From the NCBI GenBank assembly GCA_900472625.1, contig UCIT01000036.1, forward strand, positions 1 through 64,000: DNA of 64,000 nt, written 5' to 3'. This stretch comes from Hyphomicrobiales bacterium. Lineage in GTDB: Bacteria > Pseudomonadota > Alphaproteobacteria > Rhizobiales > Rhizobiaceae. The notes under the pieces were generated by a model, which saw only the letters and a program-made list of their open reading frames with translations, made no database searches and was not told the origin of the DNA. A program made the translations under genes and the position numbers. This document shows positions 17,425 to 25,699 of the stretch, in pieces (positions within the stretch are counted from its first letter, which is position 1; the number at the start of each line of letters is the position of its first letter).

Positions 17425-17862
17425 ATGACGCAAACCATTTTCGTCCTGAACGGGCCTAACCTGAATATGCTTGGCAAAAGAGAGCCCGGCATATACGGCG
17501 GCAAAACGCTTCAGGACATCGAGACGGACTGCAAGTCGGCTGCGCGCGAGCTGGGCGTCGAGATCGACTTCCGTCAGAGCAACCACGAAGGCGTGCTGGT
17601 CGACTGGCTTCACGAAGCGGGCGACAAGGCAATCGGCGTCGCCATCAATGCCGGCGCCTATACGCATACGTCAGTTGCGCTTCATGATGCGATCCGCGCC
17701 ATTTCCATTCCCGTGGTCGAACTCCATATATCCAATGTGCATGCACGGGAAGAATTTCGCCACAAGTCGATGATTGCGCCTGCGGTTAAGGGCGTCATCT
17801 GCGGCTTCGGACCATATAGCTACATTCTGGCGCTCCACGCGCTGAAGACCATCACGGCATAA
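17425..17862 (+). CDS. aroQ: 3-dehydroquinate dehydratase, type II
   Basis: This enzyme removes water from 3-dehydroquinate in the shikimate pathway and forms dodecamers. The 145-residue length is typical. Visible motifs are NGPNLNMLGKREP at residues 9-21 with the catalytic Tyr a few residues later (GIYG), NAGAYTHTS near 75, and ELHISNVHARE near 100 with the conserved His. The start at 17425 is chosen because it gives the usual N-terminus. It leads an apparent operon aroQ-accB-accC-aat with gaps of 22, 10 and 5 bases; aroQ next to accBC is common in bacteria. Confidence 0.95.
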   Translation: MTQTIFVLNGPNLNMLGKREPGIYGGKTLQDIETDCKSAARELGVEIDFRQSNHEGVLVDWLHEAGDKAIGVAINAGAYTHTSVALHDAIRAISIPVVELHISNVHAREEFRHKSMIAPAVKGVICGFGPYSYILALHALKTITA

Positions 17863-17884
17863 AAAGAAGACAGGGCAAACACTC

Positions 17885-18352
17885 ATGGCTGAGAAGAAAA
17901 ACGGTATCGACCAGGCACTGATCCGCGACCTCGCGAACATCCTCAACGACACGGACCTGACGGAAATCGAAGTCGAGCAGGACGATCTGCGCATCCGCGT
18001 TTCGCGCGCTGGCAACACGCAGTACGTTCAGGCTCCGATGGCGCCGGCCTATGCGCCAGCCCCGGCTGCTGCAGCGGCACCAATCGCCGCCGCTCCGGCT
18101 GCGCCAACCCGCAATCCCGCCAACACGATCAGCGCACCGATGGTCGGCACCGTCTACATGGCGCCTGCTCCAGGCGCGCGCGCCTTCATCGAAGTCGGCG
18201 CGACGGTCAAGGAAGGCCAGACGCTGCTCATCATCGAAGCAATGAAGACGATGAACCAGATCCCTGCACCGAAGTCGGGCAAGGTCGTCGAAATTCTTGT
18301 CGAGGACGGCAGCCCCGTCGAATACGGCCAAGCTCTCGTGGTCGTCGAATAA
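17885..18352 (+). CDS. accB: acetyl-CoA carboxylase biotin carboxyl carrier protein
   Basis: AccB carries the biotin that shuttles CO2 between the biotin carboxylase and the carboxyltransferase in the first step of fatty-acid synthesis. The 155-residue protein has an N-terminal helical region, an Ala/Pro-rich linker (about residues 45-78) and the biotinyl domain with EAMKTMN, whose Lys near 121 is biotinylated. The biotin ligase that would modify it is at 62731-63495 in this window. It is located directly before accC. Confidence 0.97.
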   Translation: MAEKKNGIDQALIRDLANILNDTDLTEIEVEQDDLRIRVSRAGNTQYVQAPMAPAYAPAPAAAAAPIAAAPAAPTRNPANTISAPMVGTVYMAPAPGARAFIEVGATVKEGQTLLIIEAMKTMNQIPAPKSGKVVEILVEDGSPVEYGQALVVVE

Positions 18353-18362
18353 GGCGGACGTC

Positions 18363-19709
18363 ATGGTCTCGAAAATCCTCATCGCCAACCGCGGGGAAAT
18401 TGCCCTTCGCGTGCTTCGTGCCTGCAAGGAGCTCGGCATTCCCTGCGTCGTGGTTCACTCGACCGCCGACGCCGACGCCATGCATGTGCGCCTTGCCGAC
18501 GAAAGTGTCTGCATCGGCCCGCCGCCATCGCGCGACAGCTATCTGAACATTCACCAGATCGTTGCGGCCTGCGAAATCACCGGCGCCGACGCCGTGCATC
18601 CGGGTTACGGCTTCCTGTCGGAGAACGCCAAGTTCGCGGAAATCCTCGAAGCTCACGGCATCACCTTCATCGGCCCGACCGCGGAGCACATCCGCATCAT
18701 GGGCGACAAGATTACCGCCAAGACGACGGCACAGGAACTCGGCATTCCCGTCGTTCCGGGTTCCGACGGCGAAGTGAAGACCGAGGAAGACGCCATCAAG
18801 ACGGCGGCCGAAATCGGCTACCCCGTGCTGATCAAGGCGACGGCCGGTGGCGGCGGACGCGGCATGAAGGTTGCGAAGTCGGAAGCCGACGTAATCGAAG
18901 CCTGGTCGACGGCCCGTACCGAAGCGGCTGCCGCTTTCGGCAACGAAGCTGTCTACATGGAAAAGTATCTCGGCAAGCCGCGCCACATCGAAATTCAGGT
19001 GTTCGGCGACGGCGAAGGCAATGCCATCCATCTCGGTGAACGCGACTGCTCACTGCAGCGCCGCCACCAGAAGGTCTGGGAAGAAGCCAACTCGCCAGCG
19101 CTGAATGTCGAGCAGCGGATGAAGATCGGCGAAGTCTGCGCCGATGCCATGCGCAAGCTGAAGTACCGCGGCGCCGGCACGATCGAATTCCTCTACGAAA
19201 ACGGCGAGTTCTATTTCATCGAAATGAACACCCGTCTTCAGGTCGAGCATCCGATCACCGAAGCGATCACCGGCATCGACCTCGTGCACGAGCAGATCCG
19301 CGTCGCCTCCGGTGGCGGCCTGTCCGTCACCCAGGATGAAGTGCATTTCCATGGCCACGCCATCGAATGCCGCATCAATGCCGAAGACGCGCGCACCTTC
19401 GTGCCCTCGCCCGGCACGATCACCCATTTCCACGCGCCGGGTGGCCTTGGCGTACGCATCGATTCGGGCGTCTATCAGGGCTACAAGATCCCGCCCTATT
19501 ACGACAGCCTGATCGGCAAGCTGATCGTGCACGGCCGCACCCGCGTCGAATGCATGATGCGTCTTCGCCGCGCGCTCGACGAGTTCGTGGTCGACGGTAT
19601 CAAGACGACGTTGCCGCTGTTCCAGGATCTGGTCGACAACCAGGACATCGCCAACGGCGACTACGACATCCACTGGCTGGAACAGTATCTGGCCGCCAAG
19701 ACTAGCTAA
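18363..19709 (+). CDS. accC: acetyl-CoA carboxylase, biotin carboxylase subunit
   Basis: AccC uses ATP and bicarbonate to carboxylate biotin on AccB. The 448-residue protein has the three expected parts: the N-terminal preATP-grasp domain (KILIANRGEIALRVLRA), the ATP-grasp domain with the glycine-rich loop KATAGGGGRGMK and EMNTRLQVEHPITE, and the C-terminal barrel domain. The ATG at 18363, ten bases after accB, starts the conserved block. The length equals that of well-studied AccC proteins. Confidence 0.97.
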   Translation: MVSKILIANRGEIALRVLRACKELGIPCVVVHSTADADAMHVRLADESVCIGPPPSRDSYLNIHQIVAACEITGADAVHPGYGFLSENAKFAEILEAHGITFIGPTAEHIRIMGDKITAKTTAQELGIPVVPGSDGEVKTEEDAIKTAAEIGYPVLIKATAGGGGRGMKVAKSEADVIEAWSTARTEAAAAFGNEAVYMEKYLGKPRHIEIQVFGDGEGNAIHLGERDCSLQRRHQKVWEEANSPALNVEQRMKIGEVCADAMRKLKYRGAGTIEFLYENGEFYFIEMNTRLQVEHPITEAITGIDLVHEQIRVASGGGLSVTQDEVHFHGHAIECRINAEDARTFVPSPGTITHFHAPGGLGVRIDSGVYQGYKIPPYYDSLIGKLIVHGRTRVECMMRLRRALDEFVVDGIKTTLPLFQDLVDNQDIANGDYDIHWLEQYLAAKTS

Positions 19710-19714
19710 CCGCC

Positions 19715-20329
19715 ATGGCAGGGTCGCGCAGGAAATCTCCAGGCATCACACCGGAAATTCTCCTGCGCGCCTATTCCATTGGGCTGTTCCCGATGGCGGA
19801 ATCGGCCGACGATCCGGAGATTTTCTGGGTCGAGCCGGACATTCGCGGCGTGTTGCCGCTTGACGATTTCCACATTTCCAAAAGCCTTGCGAAGACGGTC
19901 CGGCGAAAGCCGTTCGAGATCCGCTTCGACAATGATTTCGACTCCGTCATAGCCGCCTGTGGCGAGGAAACGCAGGGCCGGCCCAGCACCTGGATCAACC
20001 AGACGATCAAAGCGCTGTATTCGACCCTGCACCGGATGGGACATGCCCATACCGTGGAAGCGTGGGACGGGGATCAGCTGGTCGGCGGCTTATACGGCGT
20101 GTCGCTCGGCGCGGCGTTCTTCGGCGAGAGCATGTTTTCCAGGCGCACCGACGCTTCCAAGATCTGCCTCGTGCATCTTGTTGGGCGGTTGCGCCACAGC
20201 GGCTTCAAGCTTTTAGATACCCAGTTCACTACCGAGCACCTGAAGACATTCGGCGCGATCGACGTTCCGAAAGACGAATACGAGCACATGCTCGCGGCGG
20301 CGATGGATTCGCCGCACCTGGAATTCTAA
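19715..20329 (+). CDS. aat: leucyl/phenylalanyl-tRNA--protein transferase
   Basis: Aat adds Leu or Phe from aminoacyl-tRNA to proteins with N-terminal Arg or Lys and so marks them for ClpS/ClpAP. The 204-residue protein shows the family start ITPEILLRAYSIGLFPMAE, the core WVEPDIRGVLPL, GGLYGVSLGAAFFGESMFS and LLDTQFTTEHLKTFGA. The gene lies five bases after accC in what looks like the same operon. Confidence 0.95.
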   Translation: MAGSRRKSPGITPEILLRAYSIGLFPMAESADDPEIFWVEPDIRGVLPLDDFHISKSLAKTVRRKPFEIRFDNDFDSVIAACGEETQGRPSTWINQTIKALYSTLHRMGHAHTVEAWDGDQLVGGLYGVSLGAAFFGESMFSRRTDASKICLVHLVGRLRHSGFKLLDTQFTTEHLKTFGAIDVPKDEYEHMLAAAMDSPHLEF

Positions 20330-20344
20330 GCTTTCATTGGGAAA

Positions 20345-20776
20345 TTACTTGGCAGCCTTGTCAGGCGCAGGGACGTCGGACTGCGCCTTGCAGTCCTTCA
20401 GCCAGACGTCATAGATCGGGTGCTCGACGGCGTTGAGGCCGGGGCTGTCGGCGAACATCCAACCGGTGAAGATGCGGCGAATCTTGCGGTCGAGGGTAAT
20501 TTCGTCGACCTCGACGAACCCATCGATCTTCTGCACTTCACTCTGGTCGCGCGAGTAGCATGCTTTCGGCGTTACCTGCAGGGCGCCGAACTGCACGGTC
20601 TCGTTGACATAGACGTCGAAGGTGGTGATGCGGCCGGTGATCTTGTCAAGGCCGGAGAATACGGCAACCGGGTTCTCGATGCGGGCGGCGAAGGCCGCCT
20701 GCGGCAGAAAGGACGAGCCAAGCGCCAGGGCAACCCCGGCGGCACGCAGGACATGGTTCCGCGTGAAAAGCTTCAT
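20345..20776 (-). CDS. DUF2155-domain exported protein
   Basis: The 143-residue product has a signal peptide (ending AAFA at about 30) and a DUF2155-type domain with ITGRITTFDVYVNE, CYSRDQSE and GWMFADSPGLNAVEHPIYD. The family is largely alphaproteobacterial and of unknown function; the two Cys may form a disulfide. The ATG at 20776 has GGAGACAGAAAGAT before it. It lies downstream of the NDUFA12-like gene on the same strand with 103 bp between them, and this pairing with aat/accC looks like a conserved alphaproteobacterial neighbourhood. Confidence 0.82.
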   Translation of the reverse strand: MKLFTRNHVLRAAGVALALGSSFLPQAAFAARIENPVAVFSGLDKITGRITTFDVYVNETVQFGALQVTPKACYSRDQSEVQKIDGFVEVDEITLDRKIRRIFTGWMFADSPGLNAVEHPIYDVWLKDCKAQSDVPAPDKAAK

Positions 20777-20879
20777 ATCTTTCTGTCTCCACCGCATTTC
20801 AAAATCGAAGGCCGCAGTGTCTGCGGCCATGCTGCGGGTATAGGTCAAATGTGGCTAAATACGGGGCCGGATGGCCCGA

Positions 20880-21278
20880 TCAGTTGCCGGGTGTCCAGGC
20901 GTCGTAATCGCCCGTCACGCGTGGGCGCTCGCCTGCAACGGCCAGCGAACCGGGCGGACGATAGGCCTGTGCCGAGCCGGTCGGGTTGGCGCGGTGGGCG
21001 ATCTGCCAGTCCTTGGCGACGTAGTTTTCCTTGGATGGCGGCACATCGGTGCGATAGTGCATCCAACCGTGCCAACCGGGCGCGATCGCCGAAGCGTCGG
21101 CATAGCCCTTGTAGATCACCCAGCGACGCGGCAGGCCGAAGGAGGTCGTGCCGCCTTCGTAGTAAACATTGCCCAATTCGTCTTCACCGACGCGCTTGCC
21201 GAAACGCCAGGTCGCGAAACGCGTCCCGATCGTCTGACCGTTCCACCAGGTGAAGATCTGCAGGAGGAGAGTTTTCAT
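20880..21278 (-). CDS. NDUFA12-family NADH:ubiquinone oxidoreductase accessory subunit
   Basis: The 132-residue product matches the bacterial relatives of mitochondrial complex I subunit B17.2/NDUFA12: IGTRFATWRFGKRVGEDELGN near the N-terminus, RRWVIYKGYADAS and PGWHGWMHYRTDVPP in the middle, and a flexible proline-rich C-terminus. In alphaproteobacteria this soluble protein joins complex I near the iron-sulfur subunits. The nuo operon itself is far away (nuoN appears at 63.5 kb), so the accessory gene is unlinked. Confidence 0.92.
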   Translation of the reverse strand: MKTLLLQIFTWWNGQTIGTRFATWRFGKRVGEDELGNVYYEGGTTSFGLPRRWVIYKGYADASAIAPGWHGWMHYRTDVPPSKENYVAKDWQIAHRANPTGSAQAYRPPGSLAVAGERPRVTGDYDAWTPGN

Positions 21279-21382
21279 GTCTTTTCCTTGTGCTTGCCTG
21301 ACAGCGAGCGGGACCAGAATTCGATCCTTCGCTTATGCCGCCAGCCAAGCCTATTGTCCAGTGATTCCGACAGGGTAGCCGC

Positions 21383-21847
21383 TCATTTCAAGGCCATCTT
21401 GAACCCGAGATGCGAGGGCTCGAAGCCGAGCCGCTCATAAAAGCGGTGGGCGTCCTTGCGCTTGGCATTGGAGATGAGTTGCACCCGCGGCAGCCCACGC
21501 GCCCTCGCCTCGGCGATACAGAGCTCGATCATCCGCGCGCCGATGCCCTTACCGCGCATATCGTCGCGCGTCTGTACCGCTTCTATGATCATGAACGAGG
21601 CGCCGCGACCGGTGAGCGTGGTGGTGATCGATATCTGAAAGGTGCCGACCACCTCGCCGTCCAGTTCGGCGACGTAGAGGGTCTGATCCGGCGATGCCGC
21701 AATCGTTTCGAATGCGCGCCGGTAGGCCGGCAGTGCGCCAGGATCGACCGTATCGCCGTGGCCACCGACATCATCGGCGGCGAACATGGCGATCAACGCC
21801 ACAAGGTCGTCCTTGCGGGCGTGGCGGATGATGAGATCTGCGTTCAT
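21383..21847 (-). CDS. GNAT-family N-acetyltransferase
   Basis: The 154-residue protein has the GNAT order of elements: DLIIRHARKDDLVALIAMF at the start, a central strand VVGTFQISITTTLTG, the acetyl-CoA loop RGKGIGARMIE (about 103-113) and AKRKDAHRFYERLGFE near the C-terminus. The substrate is unknown. The gene lies 10 bp downstream of a second acetyltransferase gene and is probably co-transcribed with it and gatB. Confidence 0.85.
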   Translation of the reverse strand: MNADLIIRHARKDDLVALIAMFAADDVGGHGDTVDPGALPAYRRAFETIAASPDQTLYVAELDGEVVGTFQISITTTLTGRGASFMIIEAVQTRDDMRGKGIGARMIELCIAEARARGLPRVQLISNAKRKDAHRFYERLGFEPSHLGFKMALK

Positions 21848-21857
21848 GGCGGCTGCT

Positions 21858-22364
21858 TCAGTAGCTGGCGAGCGGCTTCTCGAGAATCAGCGCCGGGATG
21901 CCGGATTGGCCAGGACCGCTGTTGTCGTTCTGGCCGACATCGGTGAAACCCAGCCGGCGATAGAAATCGATCGCCGGTTCGTTGCGCGGCTCGACCTCGA
22001 GCCGCATGATCTCGGCTGCCGGGAAGCAGGTCTCGAGCTCAGCAAAGATATCGCGACCGATGCCCTCGCGCTGCAGCGAAGGCCTGACGTAGAGCAGATG
22101 CAGCATGGCCGTCTTGCTCATCTCGCTAGACATCGCCGCATAGCCGACGCCGCCGATGTCCTTGCCGCTATCGGCCACCAGGAATTCGGCATTCTTGTTG
22201 GCAAGCCGCGCCTTCAGCGCCGCCGGTGAAAACAGTGTTGCGACCAGCTCATCGACCTTCGGCGCGCCGAGCAGCGCGTCGTAGGTCGCATGAAAGGTTT
22301 CGACCAGCAGGGCGCGAACCTTGTCGAGATCGCGCTCGCTGGCGGTGCGGACGAAATACACCAC
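21858..22364 (-). CDS. GNAT-family N-acetyltransferase (GTG start)
   Basis: The 168-residue protein shows a GNAT fold: VRTASERDLDKVRALLVE, then MLHLLYVRPSLQREGIGRDIF with the acetyl-CoA loop, and EPRNEPAIDFYRRLGFTDVG. The start is a GTG at 22364 whose first base is the last base of the gatB TAG stop; a second GTG follows at once. This tight junction suggests translational coupling to gatB. The substrate is unknown. Confidence 0.83.
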   Translation of the reverse strand: MVYFVRTASERDLDKVRALLVETFHATYDALLGAPKVDELVATLFSPAALKARLANKNAEFLVADSGKDIGGVGYAAMSSEMSKTAMLHLLYVRPSLQREGIGRDIFAELETCFPAAEIMRLEVEPRNEPAIDFYRRLGFTDVGQNDNSGPGQSGIPALILEKPLASY

Positions 22365-23869
22365 TACTCCTCGACGATGCCGAGCTTGGCCTTGACCAGC
22401 GCCTGCACGGCCTGGGGGTTTGCCTTGCCGCCTGTCGACTTCATCACCTGGCCGACGAACCAGCCGGCGAGCGCGGGCTTGGCCTGTACCTTGGCGACCT
22501 GATCGGGGTTCGCGGCGATGATCTCGTCGACGGCCGTCTCGATGGCGCCGGTATCGGTCACCTGCTTCATGCCGCGGGTTTCGACGATCTCGGCCGGGTC
22601 ACCGCCTTCGGTGAGCACGATTTCGAACACGTCCTTGGCGATCTTGCCGGAGATGGTCTCGGCCTTGATCAGGTCGATGATGCCGCCAAGCTGGGCGGCG
22701 GAAACCGGAGTCGATTCAATGTCTTTGCCGAGTTTGTTCAACGCGCCCAGCAGGTCGTTGATGACCCAGTTGGCCGCCATCTTGCCATCGCGGCCTTCGG
22801 CAACGGCTTCGAAATAATCGGCGATCGCCTTTTCCGACACCAGCACCGAGGCGTCGTAAACCGACAGCCCGAGCTCGCGCACGAAGCGCTCCTTCTTGTC
22901 GTCAGGCAATTCCGGCAGGTCGGCGTTCAGCGCCGCCACGAAGGCGTCGTCGAATTCGAGCGGCAGAAGATCGGGATCCGGGAAGTAGCGGTAGTCGTGC
23001 GCGTCCTCCTTGGAGCGCATCGAGCGCGTCTCGCCCTTGCCGGCGTCGAACAGGCGGGTTTCCTGGTCGATGGAGCCGCCGTCTTCGAGAATGGCGATCT
23101 GGCGGCGGGCTTCGTATTCGATCGCCTGGCCGATGAAGCGGATGGAGTTGACGTTCTTGATCTCGCAGCGCGTGCCGAAGCCTTCGCCCGGACGGCGCAC
23201 GGAGACGTTGACGTCGGCGCGCATCGAGCCTTCGTCCATGTTGCCGTCGCAGGTGCCGAGATAGCGCACGATCGAGCGCAGCTTGGTCATGTAGGCCTTG
23301 GCTTCGTCAGAAGACCGCATGTCGGGCTTGGAGACGATCTCCATCAGGGCGACGCCCGAACGGTTGAGGTCGACGTAGGACATCGTCGCGTGCTGGTCGT
23401 GCAGCGACTTGCCGGCGTCCTGCTCCAGATGCAGGCGCTCGATGCCGATCTCGATGTCCTCGAACTGACCCTGACGATCGGGGCCGAGCGAGATCACGAT
23501 CTGGCCCTCGCCGACGATCGGATCCTTGAACTGCGAGATCTGATAGCCCTGCGGCAGGTCGGGATAGAAGTAGTTCTTGCGGTCGAAGATCGAGCGCTTG
23601 TTGATCTGCGCCTTGAGGCCGAGACCGGTGCGGACCGCCTGGGCCACGCATTCCTCGTTGATGACGGGCAGCATGCCGGGCATGGCGGCATCGACGAGCG
23701 ATACGTTGGAATTCTGCGGCTTGCCGAACTCGGTCGAGGCGCCGGAGAACAGCTTCGAATTGGACAGCACCTGCGCATGGACTTCCATGCCGATGATGAC
23801 TTCCCAATCGCCAGTGGCGCCGGGAATGAAGCGTTTCGGATCAGGCGTGCGAACGTCGACAAGGGTCAT
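22364..23869 (-). CDS. gatB: aspartyl/glutamyl-tRNA amidotransferase subunit B
   Basis: GatB binds misacylated Glu-tRNA(Gln) or Asp-tRNA(Asn) and its phosphorylated form is amidated with ammonia from GatA. The 501-residue protein opens with WEVIIGMEVHAQVLSNSKLFSGAS, has GTRCEIKNVNSIRF near 235, and ends with the helical YqeY-like tail that grips tRNA (GWFVGQVMKSTGGKANP). gatC and gatA lie 2.3 kb upstream on the same strand, separated by other genes in both orientations. Confidence 0.96.
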   Translation of the reverse strand: MTLVDVRTPDPKRFIPGATGDWEVIIGMEVHAQVLSNSKLFSGASTEFGKPQNSNVSLVDAAMPGMLPVINEECVAQAVRTGLGLKAQINKRSIFDRKNYFYPDLPQGYQISQFKDPIVGEGQIVISLGPDRQGQFEDIEIGIERLHLEQDAGKSLHDQHATMSYVDLNRSGVALMEIVSKPDMRSSDEAKAYMTKLRSIVRYLGTCDGNMDEGSMRADVNVSVRRPGEGFGTRCEIKNVNSIRFIGQAIEYEARRQIAILEDGGSIDQETRLFDAGKGETRSMRSKEDAHDYRYFPDPDLLPLEFDDAFVAALNADLPELPDDKKERFVRELGLSVYDASVLVSEKAIADYFEAVAEGRDGKMAANWVINDLLGALNKLGKDIESTPVSAAQLGGIIDLIKAETISGKIAKDVFEIVLTEGGDPAEIVETRGMKQVTDTGAIETAVDEIIAANPDQVAKVQAKPALAGWFVGQVMKSTGGKANPQAVQALVKAKLGIVEE

Positions 23870-24017
23870 GGAGATGCTCTTTTGAGGCTATTCTTTTCAA
23901 CTGGTGAGGTAACGGAAATGACCTTCCGGTGCAAGGCTTTCGGCATGCGCCGGACGTTTGCAGCATGGCTGCCGGGGATTTTTCGGTTGTTAACGTGCCG
24001 GCGCTAACATCCTTCAG

Positions 24018-24323
24018 ATGTCGACGGCCGATCTCATCAAAATCATCGCATTGTTCGCAGCGTGGAACGGGTTTGTCTTCGCGATCTACTTCGTCGACAA
24101 GCAGGCGGCGCGTTACGGGCAATGGCGCATCAGCGAAAACACGCTTCTGACACTGGCTTTCCTGGCGGGCAGCCCCGGCGCGATCAGCGCTCAGCAACTG
24201 CTGCGGCACAAGACGCGCAAGGAGCCGTTTCGCTCGAACCTCATGGCGATCGCGGTGTTTCACCTGCTGGCTGTTGCATTTGTCGGCTGCGCTATATCAG
24301 GCAGGTTCACTGGTATCGTCTAG
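24018..24323 (+). CDS. DUF1294 membrane protein
   Basis: The 101-residue protein matches DUF1294: a first helix (IIALFAAWNGFVFAIYFVD), the motif DKQAARYGQWRISENTLL, a glycine-rich turn LAGSPGAISAQQ, the HKTRKEPF stretch, and a last helix. Two or three membrane passes are predicted. The family is widespread and uncharacterised; some members are fused to cold-shock domains. It is convergent with the next acetyltransferase and shares a CTAG with it as stop codon on both strands. Confidence 0.85.
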   Translation: MSTADLIKIIALFAAWNGFVFAIYFVDKQAARYGQWRISENTLLTLAFLAGSPGAISAQQLLRHKTRKEPFRSNLMAIAVFHLLAVAFVGCAISGRFTGIV

Positions 24324-24826
24324 AAGGCGCCGTAGCCACCCTCTGCGCCCGTTGCCATCGACTTCGATAGGCCGACGGACGGTACGTCGCGGTCGAGCTT
24401 TGGATTGTAGGCAATCGAAAGCCAGTGAATCGCGTAGCCGTTCTTCTTGAAAAAGCTGATCGCCTCGTTGTTCTCTGCGTGGGTCTGCATCGTCACCTTG
24501 TCCAACCCCTGCTCCGCGACTTCCTTTTCGACAGACTGCAAAAGTGCGGAGCCAAGGCCGTGCCCCGTGAAAGAAGGATCGATCCAGAAATCGGAAATGC
24601 TCTCATCCAGATCCTCGCGCGCGGCCCAGCCGGCGACATGTCCGTTCCACTCTATGACGGTGATCGTCAGCCAGCGCGTCTCGGCGAAATTCAAAAAAGC
24701 GTTGCGAGCGGCCGACGCCATCGCGTCGGCCTCGCCGATCGGCGCCATGGCCCTTTGCCAGGCACGGAGCCCGATCTCGCTCAGAACTTCGGCTTCACCT
24801 TCATGGGCATTACGGATACCGATCAA
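24320..24826 (-). CDS. GNAT-family N-acetyltransferase
   Basis: The 168-residue protein has IRNAHEGEAEVLSEIGLRAW, ISDFWIDPSFTGHGLGSALLQ with the acetyl-CoA loop near 95-105, and MQTHAENNEAISFFKKNGY. It resembles the acetyltransferase at 25700-26203 in layout (both with ISD.W.DP..G.G.GSAL), so the two may be paralogues. It is transcribed away from the YjhX-like gene across a 293-bp spacer. Substrate unknown; an antitoxin-like role, as for YjhQ of E. coli, is possible but not shown. Confidence 0.83.
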   Translation of the reverse strand: MIGIRNAHEGEAEVLSEIGLRAWQRAMAPIGEADAMASAARNAFLNFAETRWLTITVIEWNGHVAGWAAREDLDESISDFWIDPSFTGHGLGSALLQSVEKEVAEQGLDKVTMQTHAENNEAISFFKKNGYAIHWLSIAYNPKLDRDVPSVGLSKSMATGAEGGYGAF

Positions 24827-25119
24827 TGAAATCTCCGGGTTAGCACTGAAATTAAACCACTGAATCGGGCGTTTTCAAAGCATTCCCTAGCGTGAAGTCC
24901 GGTTTATCCCGCGCCGCAAAACGGACGAATACTTGACGACCACCGATATCGGCCTTATCGAAATCACATGTTGAACTCGTCATCAGAGACCCGGTAAAGG
25001 CCCTGCCCGCAGGTTTTCTTGCGCGCATGGGCCCGACAAAAACGTAGCCCCGACGTCCAAAAGGATGCCGGATCGTTTTTTGTGCGCCTTCGACGGCGCA
25101 AGACCGGATCAACATTTCC

Positions 25120-25377
25120 ATGGATATCCCACGCACGGAGCAGCGTATTCTGCACCTGTTGGCCCAGGGTGGCCGCATCGAAATCGAGCGCAACGACAGA
25201 CGAAGGATCGAAGCAGTGGTCTGCTTCACCCGCGAAGGATGGATCTATCCCGGGTTCGATCTCACGCTGTTTCGCAAGCTCAAGCAGTTGAAGGCGATCA
25301 GATCGCAGACGGGGCAGCCATACCGCATCACCGACCGCGGATTGAGGCTGGTTCGATCGCAGCTGGACAACAGATGA
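25120..25377 (+). CDS. YjhX/TopAI-like toxin family protein
   Basis: The 85-residue product reads EQRILHLLAQGGRIEIERN, CFTREGWIYPGFDLTLFRKL and YRITDRGLRLVRSQLD. This matches the YjhX family in length and order; E. coli YjhX (TopAI) is reported to inhibit topoisomerase I and to be neutralised by the GNAT protein YjhQ encoded beside it. Here no acetyltransferase gene follows on the same strand, but two lie close by on the other. The ribosome site is weak. In many alphaproteobacteria YjhX-like genes are solitary, so the toxin role is an inference. Confidence 0.8.
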   Translation: MDIPRTEQRILHLLAQGGRIEIERNDRRRIEAVVCFTREGWIYPGFDLTLFRKLKQLKAIRSQTGQPYRITDRGLRLVRSQLDNR

Positions 25378-25413
25378 ACAGGGATCGGCATCGCGTATGT
25401 GGTGCCGATCTCC

Positions 25414-25677
25414 TCACCCAAGCAGCACGTTTCTCATTGCCGCCCATTCCTCGGCAAACGAACCGCGCGCAACCGCCTTATCGGCCCGACGATACCAGTA
25501 GCCGGCATTCCATTCGTCGCCCTCGACACGATGGCAAAGCGCATGTCCCCAATCGAAGATCTGCTCGCCTTCATGAGCCTGGCAGAGATCGTGCACGACC
25601 TTCCATTCGGCTCCCATGGCAAAACCGGCTTCGGCCAACTGATCAAGCGCATCGATTATACGTTTCAGGTCAGACAT
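25414..25677 (-). CDS. conserved-looking 87-aa protein, unknown function
   Basis: The product is acidic and helical with many aromatic residues: RIIDALDQLAEAGF, then WKVVHDLCQAHEGE, and WNAGYWYRRADKAVA. It has no signal peptide or membrane segment. The gene lies 22 bp after the acetyltransferase at 25700 on the same strand, so both may be one unit, and it converges with the YjhX-like gene. I do not recognise the family well enough to name a role. Confidence 0.65.
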   Translation of the reverse strand: MSDLKRIIDALDQLAEAGFAMGAEWKVVHDLCQAHEGEQIFDWGHALCHRVEGDEWNAGYWYRRADKAVARGSFAEEWAAMRNVLLG

Positions 25678-25699
25678 ACCCGTGAAGCCTCCTTGCTAC

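Noticed and set aside
22226..24007. A 593-codon open frame antisense to gatB
   Set aside because: It mirrors codon-position GC bias of gatB, has Arg/His/Gly/Val-rich composition unlike a folded protein, and no ribosome site; gatB is certain.
24964..25155. A 63-codon minus-strand frame between the GNAT and YjhX-like genes
   Set aside because: No ribosome site and it overlaps the start of the YjhX-like gene; the C-terminal LYRVSDDEFNM looked protein-like but was not enough.
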